A DNA stretch of 64,000 nt from Sphingomonas nostoxanthinifaciens (GTDB lineage Bacteria > Pseudomonadota > Alphaproteobacteria > Sphingomonadales > Sphingomonadaceae). Location: positions 930,001-994,000 of the forward strand of contig NZ_CP082839.1 in NCBI RefSeq assembly GCF_019930585.1, written 5' to 3'. Shown here piece after piece: positions 1 to 7,018 of this stretch (positions are counted from its first letter, which is position 1; each line of letters opens with the position of its first letter). The notes beneath the pieces are model-generated. The model saw only the letters and a list, made by a program, of their open reading frames with translations, did not search any database and was not told where the DNA came from. The position numbers were made by a program, and so were the translations under genes.

Positions 1-585
1 GCCTACGTGGCGCTGCTGATCCGCACCGCCGAGCGCGCGCACGAGAAAGGCTATAAGCGGCCGGTGATTTTCGCCGCCTTCACCGGCGAAGAGAAGGGGC
101 TGCTCGGCGCGCGCTGGTTCGTCGGCCACCCGACCTTGCCCAAGGCCTATATCGCCGCCGACATCAACCTGGACCAGCTCCGCCCGATCTTCCCGCTCGA
201 TCTGCTGACGGTGCATGGGCTCGACGACACCACGCTCGGCGCCGATGCGCGCGCGGTGGCGGGCGGCATGGGCGTCGCGGTCCAGCGCGATCCCGAGCCC
301 GAGCGCAATCTGTTGCGCCGCGCCGACAATTGGCCGTTCATGCAGGCGGGCATTCCCGCGACCGGTTTCGTCTTCGGCTATCGGCCGGGATCGGAGAGCG
401 AGCGCATCTACCGCCAATGGTATCGCACCGGCTATCACCGCCCGCAGGACGATCTCGCCCAGCCGATGGACTGGAAGGCGGCAGCGGACTTCAACCGCTT
501 CTTCTATGCGCTGGTCGAGCGGGTGGCGGATCAGGATGCCGCGCCGGCGTGGGTGGCGGGGAGCGGGCTCAAGCCGACGCCATAA
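1..585 (+). CDS. M28-family zinc peptidase, C-terminal part (5' end outside window)
   Basis: The frame is open from base 1, so the gene begins before the window and 194 residues are visible. A GEEKGLLGA segment about 30 residues in matches the catalytic glutamate motif of M28 (aminopeptidase-type) domains, and YHRPQDD about 45 residues from the end matches the region of the last metal-binding histidine. M28 enzymes are usually exported zinc aminopeptidases; the signal peptide, if any, lies outside the window. The gene converges on the DUF3429 gene, with a hairpin between the two stop codons. The family call is fairly firm; the substrate is unknown. Confidence 0.8.
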   Translation, partial: AYVALLIRTAERAHEKGYKRPVIFAAFTGEEKGLLGARWFVGHPTLPKAYIAADINLDQLRPIFPLDLLTVHGLDDTTLGADARAVAGGMGVAVQRDPEPERNLLRRADNWPFMQAGIPATGFVFGYRPGSESERIYRQWYRTGYHRPQDDLAQPMDWKAAADFNRFFYALVERVADQDAAPAWVAGSGLKPTP

Positions 586-598
586 GCGCCCGGCGCAT

Positions 599-625
599 GG
601 GGCGCGTAGGTTTGTGCTACGCCCC
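599..625. terminator. hairpin between convergent genes
   Basis: The arms at 599-609 and 617-625 (ending CTACGCCCC) pair with a two-base bulge around a short T-rich loop. The hairpin lies between two convergent genes and includes the stop codon of the minus-strand gene. No long T-run follows on either side, so a terminator role is inferred. Confidence 0.4.
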
Positions 626-1117
626 CAGCTTCAGCCGGGCGAGCATCACCAGCAGGCCGACGATCGCCACGATCATCTGCGGCAGGCGCAGCCGCGCGAA
701 ATGGGCGGGTGCCCAGCCGCGCTTCGCCGCTTGTGGATCGTAGAGCGCGATCGTCGCATAGCCCATGACGAGCAGCACCAGCGCGATCGCGGTCGGCGCG
801 ATCATCGATCCGAAGGCGAGAACGTACAGCCACATCATCTCGGCGAGCTGGCCGCGCTGCGGGCCGCCCGCGGTGAAGAAGGACAGGCCGCGCGTGACGC
901 CGGCGAGGAAGGCGAGGATCGCGCTTGCCCAGATCACGCCCGCTGCCAGCGACGCCCCGGCGTAAAGCGGCGGCAGCAGCCAGCAGCCCGCGCCCGCAGC
1001 GACGATCAGCAATACCGGCCCATAAGCGAACAGCAGCTCGATGCGGGGGATGCGCGCCGTCTCGACCGCTTCGGGCTCGAGGATGATGGGGCTGGGGGCT
1101 TCTTCGAGGTCGCTCAT
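617..1117 (-). CDS. DUF3429-like integral membrane protein
   Basis: 166 residues. After a soluble acidic N-terminus there are about five hydrophobic segments, including one starting at IELLFAYGPVLL and a last one ending at MLARLKLGA. Size and topology resemble DUF3429 inner-membrane proteins, whose function is unknown. I start at the MSDLEEAP methionine; an in-frame ATG 36 bases upstream would add a low-complexity stretch and is less likely. The gene is divergent from fumarase, with about 120 bases between them. The family call is from memory and moderately sure. Confidence 0.65.
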   Translation of the reverse strand: MSDLEEAPSPIILEPEAVETARIPRIELLFAYGPVLLIVAAGAGCWLLPPLYAGASLAAGVIWASAILAFLAGVTRGLSFFTAGGPQRGQLAEMMWLYVLAFGSMIAPTAIALVLLVMGYATIALYDPQAAKRGWAPAHFARLRLPQMIVAIVGLLVMLARLKLGA

Positions 1118-1239
1118 GCGCGCCCAAGTGGCGCAGGCGGCAGCGGGTTGCAACGGATGCGGCCCGCGATCCGCATGGCCGATTGCCGTCGCGCCTCCGA
1201 AGCGCTTATGGCGGCGGCAGCGAAGGGCCGAGGGCAGAC

Positions 1240-2757
1240 ATGATTACCATCCGCGAAGCCGACCTGATCGAGAGCGTCGCCGACGCGCTCCAGTTCATCT
1301 CTTACTATCACCCGATGGACTATATCCGCGCGCTGGGCGCGGCCTACGAGGCCGAGCAGTCGCCCGCGGCCAAGGACGCGATCGCGCAAATCCTCACCAA
1401 CAGCCGCATGTGCGCGGAGGGGCATCGCCCGATCTGCCAGGATACCGGCATCGTCACGATCTTCGTGAAGTGGGGCCAGAATTGCCGGCTGGAGAGCGAC
1501 CGTTCGCTGCAGGAGGTCGTCGACGAGGGCGTGCGCCGCGCCTATTTGCTGCCCGAGAACAAGTTGCGCGCCTCGATCCTGCGCGATCCGGCGTTCAGCC
1601 GCGTCAACACCAAGGACAATACGCCCTCGGTCCTCAATGTCGAGATGGTGCCGGGCGACCATGTCGAGGTGATGCTCGCGGCCAAGGGCGGCGGATCCGA
1701 GAACAAGTCCAAGTTCAAGATGATGAACCCCAGCGACAGCATCGTCGACTGGGTGCTGGAGATGCTGCCGCAGATGGGCGCGGGCTGGTGCCCGCCGGGC
1801 ATGCTCGGCATCGGCATCGGCGGCACCGCCGAGAAGGCGATGACGCTCGCCAAGGAATCGTTGATGGGCGACATCGACATGGCGCAGCTCAAGGCGCGCG
1901 GGCCGCAGACCAAGATCGAGGAATTGCGGATCGAATTGTTCGACAAGGTCAACGCGCTCGGCATCGGCGCGCAGGGGCTGGGCGGCCTCGCCACCGTGCT
2001 CGACGTCAAGATCATGGACTGGCCGACCCACGCCGCGTCGAAGCCGATCGCGATGATCCCCAATTGCGCCGCGACGCGCCACGCGCATTTTCACCTCGAC
2101 GGATCGGGCCCGGCCTATCTGGAGCCGCCGAAGCTGGAGGAATGGCCCGACGTGCAATGGGCGCCGTCGAAGGAGTCGATCCGCGTCGACCTCGACAGCC
2201 TGACGCCCGAGGTGGTGGCGAGCTGGCAGCCGGGCGACCGGCTGCTGCTCAACGGCAAGATGCTCACCGGCCGCGACGCCGCGCACAAGCGCATCGCCGA
2301 CATGCTGGCGAAGGGCGAGGAGCTGCCCGTCGAGTTTAAAGGCCGGGTGATTTATTATGTCGGCCCGGTCGATCCGGTCGACGACGAGGTGGTCGGCCCC
2401 GCCGGCCCGACGACGGCGACGCGCATGGACAAGTTCACCAAGATGATGCTCGACCAGGGCCTGCTGGCGATGGTCGGCAAGGCCGAGCGCGGGCCGGTCG
2501 CGATCGAGGCGATCCGCGAGGCGAAGTCGGCTTACCTGATGGCGGTGGGCGGTGCGGCCTATCTGGTGGCGCGCGCGATCAAGGGCGCGAAGGTCGTCGG
2601 CTTCGAAGATCTCGGCATGGAGGCGATCTACGAGTTCGACGTGCGCGACATGCCGGTGACGGTCGCGGTCGATGCGACCGGCACCAGCGTCCATTATACC
2701 GGCCCGTTGGTGTGGCGCGAGAAGATCGCACGCGAACGGCTGCTGGAGAGCGCCTGA
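1240..2757 (+). CDS. fumarate hydratase, class I (iron-sulfur)
   Basis: 505 residues, the usual length for single-chain class I fumarases, which reversibly hydrate fumarate to L-malate in the TCA cycle. Three cysteine contexts fit the [4Fe-4S] ligands of this family: CQDTG (C66), WCPPG about residue 187, and NCAATRH about residue 275. The C-terminal part carries a GPAGPTTATRMDKF segment typical of the beta domain. The start is the ATG before ITIREADL; an earlier in-frame ATG gives an atypical extension. It is oxygen-sensitive by family. The E. coli symbols fumA and fumB are not assigned because the orthology cannot be resolved here. Confidence 0.95.
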   Translation: MITIREADLIESVADALQFISYYHPMDYIRALGAAYEAEQSPAAKDAIAQILTNSRMCAEGHRPICQDTGIVTIFVKWGQNCRLESDRSLQEVVDEGVRRAYLLPENKLRASILRDPAFSRVNTKDNTPSVLNVEMVPGDHVEVMLAAKGGGSENKSKFKMMNPSDSIVDWVLEMLPQMGAGWCPPGMLGIGIGGTAEKAMTLAKESLMGDIDMAQLKARGPQTKIEELRIELFDKVNALGIGAQGLGGLATVLDVKIMDWPTHAASKPIAMIPNCAATRHAHFHLDGSGPAYLEPPKLEEWPDVQWAPSKESIRVDLDSLTPEVVASWQPGDRLLLNGKMLTGRDAAHKRIADMLAKGEELPVEFKGRVIYYVGPVDPVDDEVVGPAGPTTATRMDKFTKMMLDQGLLAMVGKAERGPVAIEAIREAKSAYLMAVGGAAYLVARAIKGAKVVGFEDLGMEAIYEFDVRDMPVTVAVDATGTSVHYTGPLVWREKIARERLLESA

Positions 2758-2912
2758 CGGTCTCGTTAACCACCGGCTAACCATGCTGGCGGTCGCGGCC
2801 GGCTTGCGCTATTGCTCGGGGCTGTGCTGGCGCGAGTCGCGGGATGGCCCCGTTCGCTGCTGGCAGGCGTTGGGGATGGCATGACGGCTCGGCAATCCAT
2901 GGACGGTGCCCG

Positions 2913-3140
2913 ATGATCGCGCTGGTCGTGATCGCGGCGTCGCTCGCCTCCGCCACCGTGGGCCAGTCGCCCGATGCGCCGGCGTCGGCGCATGTCGTGC
3001 CGGCGGCGCTGCCCGCCGCACCGGCGCGCGCCAACGCGATGCCCGACATGAGCAAGTGGGATCCCGAGCATCCGTCGGCGGCATGGCTGCAGCGGATGGT
3101 GCGCCCGTGCGCGCGGAGCGGCAACCGCGTCGTCTGCTGA
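2913..3140 (+). CDS. small secreted protein, unrecognised
   Basis: 75 residues. The first 18 or so (MIALVVIAASLASATVGQ) look like a cleavable signal peptide, followed by an Ala/Pro-rich linker and a short C-terminal part, WLQRMVRPCARSGNRVVC, with two cysteines that could pair in the periplasm. No family is recognised. Codon usage matches the neighbours and the third position is mostly G or C, which supports a real gene. It stands alone between fumarase and DUF1244 and is followed by palindromic repeats. Confidence 0.5.
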   Translation: MIALVVIAASLASATVGQSPDAPASAHVVPAALPAAPARANAMPDMSKWDPEHPSAAWLQRMVRPCARSGNRVVC

Positions 3141-3160
3141 GGCGGGCGACTCACGCTCCT

Positions 3161-3254
3161 CGTCATTCCCGCGCAGGCGGGAATCTATTTCCGGAACGAT
3201 GACGATCCTGCCGAGCGGTGGCGTCAATGGATCCCCGCCTGCGCGGGGATGACG
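3161..3254. repeat. REP-like palindromic doublet
   Basis: Two units in opposite orientation: 3161-3185 (CGTCATTCCCGCGCAGGCGG plus five bases) and 3230-3254, whose reverse complement differs from the first at two bases. Each unit is itself a hairpin. Related copies occur at 10587 and, cut off, at the window end (63984). This is typical of mobile intergenic palindromes in alphaproteobacteria. Confidence 0.75.
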
Positions 3255-3307
3255 GTATGGGGCGCACCCGATTGCCCCGTCCTTCGGCTCGGCGTAGGGC
3301 CCGCGCC

Positions 3308-3601
3308 ATGAGCATCGAAATCGACGATCGCACCGCCGCCGCCGCCTTCCGCCGGCTGGTCGCGCACCTCCAGCACCGCACCGACGCGCAGAATGTCGAC
3401 CTGATGGGGCTCGCCGGTTTCTGCCGCAACTGCCTCGGCGACTGGGTCGCGGAGGCGTCGGACGGCGCGCTGACGAAGGAGCAGGGGCGCGAGGCGGTCT
3501 ACGGCATGCCCTATGCCGAATGGAAGGCGACGCACCAGCAGCCCGCGACGGCCGAGCAACTCGCGCGGATGGACGCGAGCGTCGCCCGCAACGCGCGTTG
3601 A
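3308..3601 (+). CDS. DUF1244 family protein
   Basis: 97 residues. It matches DUF1244 in size and in its central segment DLMGLAGFCRNCLGDW, with two cysteines spaced CxxC, followed by YGMPYAEWK. The family is small, soluble, mostly helical and widespread in proteobacteria, without an established function. The start is the ATG at MSIEIDDR; no strong ribosome binding site precedes it. It lies between two repeat elements and shows no operon partner. Confidence 0.85.
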   Translation: MSIEIDDRTAAAAFRRLVAHLQHRTDAQNVDLMGLAGFCRNCLGDWVAEASDGALTKEQGREAVYGMPYAEWKATHQQPATAEQLARMDASVARNAR

Positions 3602-3627
3602 AGCCGAACGCATCTTAGGAGCGCTTT

Positions 3628-3741
3628 CCGTTCGTGGTGAGGAGAGACTGAGCGAAGGCGAAGGCTCGTCTCGAACCACTTGGCGCATGCCCTTCGAGAC
3701 GGCACTTCGGCTTCGCTCAGTGCCTCCTCAGGGCGAACGGG
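3628..3741. repeat. long dispersed palindromic repeat, copy 1
   Basis: An imperfect palindrome of about 114 bases beginning CCGTTCGTGGTGAG and ending CAGGGCGAACGGG. An inverted, diverged copy lies at 40087-40194. It contains the recurring blocks CTGAGCGAAG, TCGTCTCGAAC and CTTCGAGACG. No coding capacity is apparent. Confidence 0.75.
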
Positions 3742-3780
3742 AGACCGAGAGTTCAGCGAACCGCTGCCCGACGGCGCCCC

Positions 3781-3984
3781 TCAGACGATATCGCGGCCCG
3801 TCACGAAATCGGGGAGCACCGTGCTCGGCCCGTGCGCGCCCAGCCGGCCCGAGACGAGCTGGCGCACCGCCTCCTCGCGTGAGGGTAGCGGCGGATCGGC
3901 GCGGGCGATCCAGGCGTCGATCGCCTCGATCTGCTCGGGCGTGAAGCGTACCGTCAGCACGGTTTCGGTGAGCGGCGTGTCCAT
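3781..3984 (-). CDS. small ribbon-helix-helix-like protein
   Basis: 67 residues. The N-terminus TVLTVRFTPEQIEAIDAWI followed by SREEAVRQLV has the strand-helix-helix pattern of ribbon-helix-helix DNA-binding proteins. I chose the ATG of MDTPLTET, because the upstream in-frame extension is Gly/Arg-rich. It is divergent from mutS, with about 90 bases between. No toxin gene is adjacent, so it is more likely a small regulator than half of a toxin-antitoxin pair. The fold is inferred from pattern only. Confidence 0.65.
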   Translation of the reverse strand: MDTPLTETVLTVRFTPEQIEAIDAWIARADPPLPSREEAVRQLVSGRLGAHGPSTVLPDFVTGRDIV

Positions 3985-4071
3985 GCCCGCCAAAATGACC
4001 CTCCGCCCGCCGCCGATCAAGCGCGAATCCCGCTTCCGTTCGGGGCCGCGCGCCCTGTAAGCGCGGTCGCC

Positions 4072-6663
4072 ATGGCCGATCAGCCCACCCCGATGATGGC
4101 GCAGTTCCTGACGCTCAAGGCGCAGGCGCCCGATTGCCTGCTATTCTATCGCATGGGCGACTTCTTCGAACTGTTTTTCGAGGATGCGAAGGCCGCCGCC
4201 GCCACGCTCGACATCGCGCTCACCACGCGCGGCGAGCATCTGGGGCAGCCGGTGCCGATGTGCGGCGTGCCCGTCCACAGCCACGAAAGCTATCTCGCCC
4301 GGCTCATCAAGGGCGGCCACCGCGTCGCGCTCGCCGAGCAGATCGAGACGCCCGAGCAGGCGCGCGCGCGCGGCGGATCGAAGACGTTGGTCGCGCGCGG
4401 CATCGTCCGCATCGTCACGCCCGGCACGCTGACCGAGGAGGTGCTGCTCGACGCGCGCGCCGCCAACTGGCTGGTCGCGGTGGCCGAGGTCGGCGGCGCG
4501 ATCGGCCTCGCCGCCGCGGACATCTCGACCGGGCGGTTCGAGATTGCGGCGGTGCCTCCGGTGGCGCTGGAGGCCGAGCTTGCGCGGCTCGACGCGGCCG
4601 AGGTGGTGGCGCCCGAGGGCTTTGCCGGCACGCATCGCCCGCTGACCACTGCGACCGGCTTCGACAGCGCGGCGGCCGAGCGGCGGCTGAAGACGCTGTT
4701 TCAGGTGGCGACGCTCGACGGCTGGGGCGAGTTCGGCCGCGCCGAGCTGGCGGCGGCGGGCGGGCTGCTCGCTTACCTCGATCGCGCGGGGCAGGGCAGC
4801 CTGCCCTTCCTCAGCCCGCCGGTGCGGCGCCAGGCATCCGATCACATGATGATCGACGCCGCGACGCGCGAAAGCCTCGAGATCGTGTGCAGCACCGGCG
4901 GCAGCCGCAAGGGCAGCCTGCTCGACGCGGTCGACCGTACCGTCACCGGCGCGGGCGCGCGGATGCTGGCGGGTGATCTTGCCGCGCCGCTGACCGATCG
5001 CGCGACGATCGACGCGCGGCTCGATCTGGTCGGCTTCATCCACGACGATGGCGATCTTCGCGCGCGGCTGCGCGCCACCTTGCGCGCGCTGCCCGATATC
5101 GGGCGCGCGCTGGGGCGGCTCGCGGCGGGGCGCGGCAGCCCACGCGATCTCGCCCAGCTGCGCGACGGGCTCGATCAGGCGTTCGCGTTGCATGGCGCGC
5201 TCGAGGCGACGGCGCATCGTCCGGCCCTGCTCGATCGCCTACAGCCGGCGCTCACCGGCCATGGCGCGCTGATCGACCGGCTGCAGCGCGCGCTGGTGCC
5301 CGCGCCGCCGATCGACGCGGCGCAGGGCGGCTATATCGCCGAGGGTTATGATCCCGCGCTCGATGCCTTGCGCATGCGCGGCGGCGAGGGGCGGCGCGCC
5401 ATCGCCGCGCTGGAGGCGCAATATCGCGCCGGCACCGGCGTCGCGCAGCTCAAGATCCGCCACAACAACGTGCTCGGCTTCCATATCGAGGTGCCGGCGA
5501 AGAATGCCGATCCGTTGATGCGCGCCGATTCGGGCTTCACCCATCGCCAGACGCTGGCGGGCGTGGTGCGCTTCAACGCGCCCGAGCTGCACGAGCAGGC
5601 GACCCATGTCGGCCAGGCGGGCGCGCACGCGCTGGCGGCCGAGGCGGCGCATCTGGAGGAGCTGACCGCGCTGGCGCTGGCGGATGCGCGCGCGATCGCC
5701 GCCACCGCCGACGCGCTCGCCCGGCTCGACGTCGCGGCGGGGCTTGCCGAGCGCGCGGCCGAGGGCGGCTGGTGCCGGCCGGTCTTGGTCGACCATCCCT
5801 GCCTCGAGGTGGCCGAGGGGCGGCATCCGGTGGTGGAGAGCGCGGTCGCGGCATCGGGCGGCCGCTTCGTCGCCAACGATTGCCGGCTGGGCGTGGACGA
5901 CCGGCTGTGGCTCGTCACCGGGCCGAACATGGGCGGCAAGTCGACCTTCCTGCGCCAGAATGCCGCGATCCTGATCCTCGCCCAGGCGGGCGCGTTCGTG
6001 CCGGCGGCGTCGGCCACGCTCGGGCTGTGCGACCGGCTGTTCAGCCGGGTCGGCGCGTCGGACAATCTGGCGCGCGGGCGCTCGACCTTCATGGTCGAGA
6101 TGGTCGAGACCGCCGCGATCCTCGCGCAGGCGACCGAGCGCAGCTTCGTCATCCTCGACGAGGTCGGGCGCGGCACCTCGACCTATGACGGGCTCGCCAT
6201 CGCCTGGGCGGTGGTGGAGGCGGTGCACGACGTCAATCGCTGCCGCTGCCTGTTCGCGACGCATTATCACGAGCTGACGCGGCTGGCCGAGCGGCTCGAC
6301 GCGCTGTCGCTGCGCCACGTGCGGGCGCGCGAGTGGAAGGGCGAGCTGGTGCTGCTGCACGAGGTGGCGGCAGGGCCGGCCGATCGCTCTTACGGGCTCG
6401 CGGTGGCGCGGCTCGCCGGCCTGTCGCCCGCGGTGATCGGCCGCGCCAGGGAGGTGCTCAAGCGGCTGGAGGCGGGGCGTGCCGCGACCGGCGGGCTGGC
6501 GGCGGGGCTCGACGACCTGCCGCTGTTCGCAGCGGCGGCGCAGGCGGACGAGGCGAAGGCCGATCCGCTGCGCGACGCGCTGGCGGCGGCCGATGCCGAC
6601 GCGCTCACCCCGCGCGAGGCGCTCGAGCTGGTCTATCGGCTGAAGGCGCTCATCGCCGATTGA
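4072..6663 (+). CDS. mutS: DNA mismatch repair protein MutS
   Basis: 863 residues, typical for MutS, the ATPase that recognises mismatches and small loops after replication. The N-terminal mismatch-binding domain has YRMGDFFELFFEDA, including the Phe-x-Glu wedge motif. The C-terminal ATPase has Walker A GPNMGGKST at about residues 617-625, ILDEVGRGTSTYDG (Walker B and signature) about 70 residues later, and the FATHYHELT histidine motif. It stands alone on its strand; mutL is not in the window. The start ATG at MADQPTPM agrees with family N-termini. Confidence 0.98.
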   Translation: MADQPTPMMAQFLTLKAQAPDCLLFYRMGDFFELFFEDAKAAAATLDIALTTRGEHLGQPVPMCGVPVHSHESYLARLIKGGHRVALAEQIETPEQARARGGSKTLVARGIVRIVTPGTLTEEVLLDARAANWLVAVAEVGGAIGLAAADISTGRFEIAAVPPVALEAELARLDAAEVVAPEGFAGTHRPLTTATGFDSAAAERRLKTLFQVATLDGWGEFGRAELAAAGGLLAYLDRAGQGSLPFLSPPVRRQASDHMMIDAATRESLEIVCSTGGSRKGSLLDAVDRTVTGAGARMLAGDLAAPLTDRATIDARLDLVGFIHDDGDLRARLRATLRALPDIGRALGRLAAGRGSPRDLAQLRDGLDQAFALHGALEATAHRPALLDRLQPALTGHGALIDRLQRALVPAPPIDAAQGGYIAEGYDPALDALRMRGGEGRRAIAALEAQYRAGTGVAQLKIRHNNVLGFHIEVPAKNADPLMRADSGFTHRQTLAGVVRFNAPELHEQATHVGQAGAHALAAEAAHLEELTALALADARAIAATADALARLDVAAGLAERAAEGGWCRPVLVDHPCLEVAEGRHPVVESAVAASGGRFVANDCRLGVDDRLWLVTGPNMGGKSTFLRQNAAILILAQAGAFVPAASATLGLCDRLFSRVGASDNLARGRSTFMVEMVETAAILAQATERSFVILDEVGRGTSTYDGLAIAWAVVEAVHDVNRCRCLFATHYHELTRLAERLDALSLRHVRAREWKGELVLLHEVAAGPADRSYGLAVARLAGLSPAVIGRAREVLKRLEAGRAATGGLAAGLDDLPLFAAAAQADEAKADPLRDALAAADADALTPREALELVYRLKALIAD

Positions 6664-6671
6664 GCTCGCGC

Positions 6672-6696
6672 GGAGCCACTTGGCCGCGACGGCGTT
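6672..6696 (+). promoter_or_regulatory. candidate EcfG-type (general stress) promoter
   Basis: GGAGC at 6672-6676 and CGTT at 6693-6696 are separated by 16 bases. This is one mismatch from the GGAAC-N16-CGTT promoter used by the alphaproteobacterial general stress sigma factor. It ends 33 bases before the DUF3309 start. Inference from pattern only. Confidence 0.3.
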
Positions 6697-6729
6697 CCTG
6701 CTCCGAAATGATATGGAGAGACGCTTGTG

Positions 6730-6879
6730 ATGACCATCCTGCTCGTCATCCTCATCCTGCTGCTGGTCGGCGCGCTGCCGACATGGCCATATAGCCGCGG
6801 CTGGGGCGCCTATCCGAGCGGCGGGCTCGGCCTGATCCTCATCATCGTGCTGATCCTGGTGCTGACCGGCAATCTGTAG
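6730..6879 (+). CDS. DUF3309 small membrane peptide
   Basis: 49 residues: a hydrophobic segment (TILLVILILLLVGALPTW), a short YSRGWGAYPSGG loop and a second hydrophobic segment ending VLTGNL. This two-helix hairpin with the central WPYSRGWGYxPSG-type loop is the hallmark of DUF3309, common in alphaproteobacteria. GGAGAG lies about ten bases before the ATG; a GTG one codon upstream is an alternative start. Function unknown. A candidate stress promoter lies upstream. Confidence 0.85.
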   Translation: MTILLVILILLLVGALPTWPYSRGWGAYPSGGLGLILIIVLILVLTGNL

Positions 6880-6889
6880 ACAGAGCGTG

Positions 6890-6961
6890 CTCCTGCGAAA
6901 GCAGGAGTCCAGAGGAGGCAGGCGAGTGTGTGCGGCTCTGGGCTCCTGCGTGCGCAGGAGC
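6890..6961. repeat. REP-like doublet of hairpins
   Basis: Hairpin 1 has arms 6890-6896 and 6901-6907 with a GAAA loop. Hairpin 2 has 8-bp arms at 6942-6949 and 6954-6961. CCAGAG at 6909-6914 also pairs with CTCTGG at 6936-6941, so the whole is an imperfect inverted repeat. It may also end transcription of the DUF3309 gene. Confidence 0.6.
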
Positions 6962-7018
6962 GCAATATCACTGCCCGGATCGGGATCGGTTCAGGTTCGG
7001 CGGGATAATCGTGGTCTG

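Noticed and set aside
1114-2784. A 556-codon open frame opposite fumarase
   Set aside because: Antisense shadow of a well-conserved gene; no family features and an Arg/Asp/His-rich composition.
3161-3254. Palindromic units as a CRISPR array
   Set aside because: Only two opposed units, no regular spacers, and no cas genes in the window.
3781-3984. Ribbon-helix-helix protein as an antitoxin
   Set aside because: No toxin-like gene is adjacent on either side; the neighbours are a repeat element and mutS.
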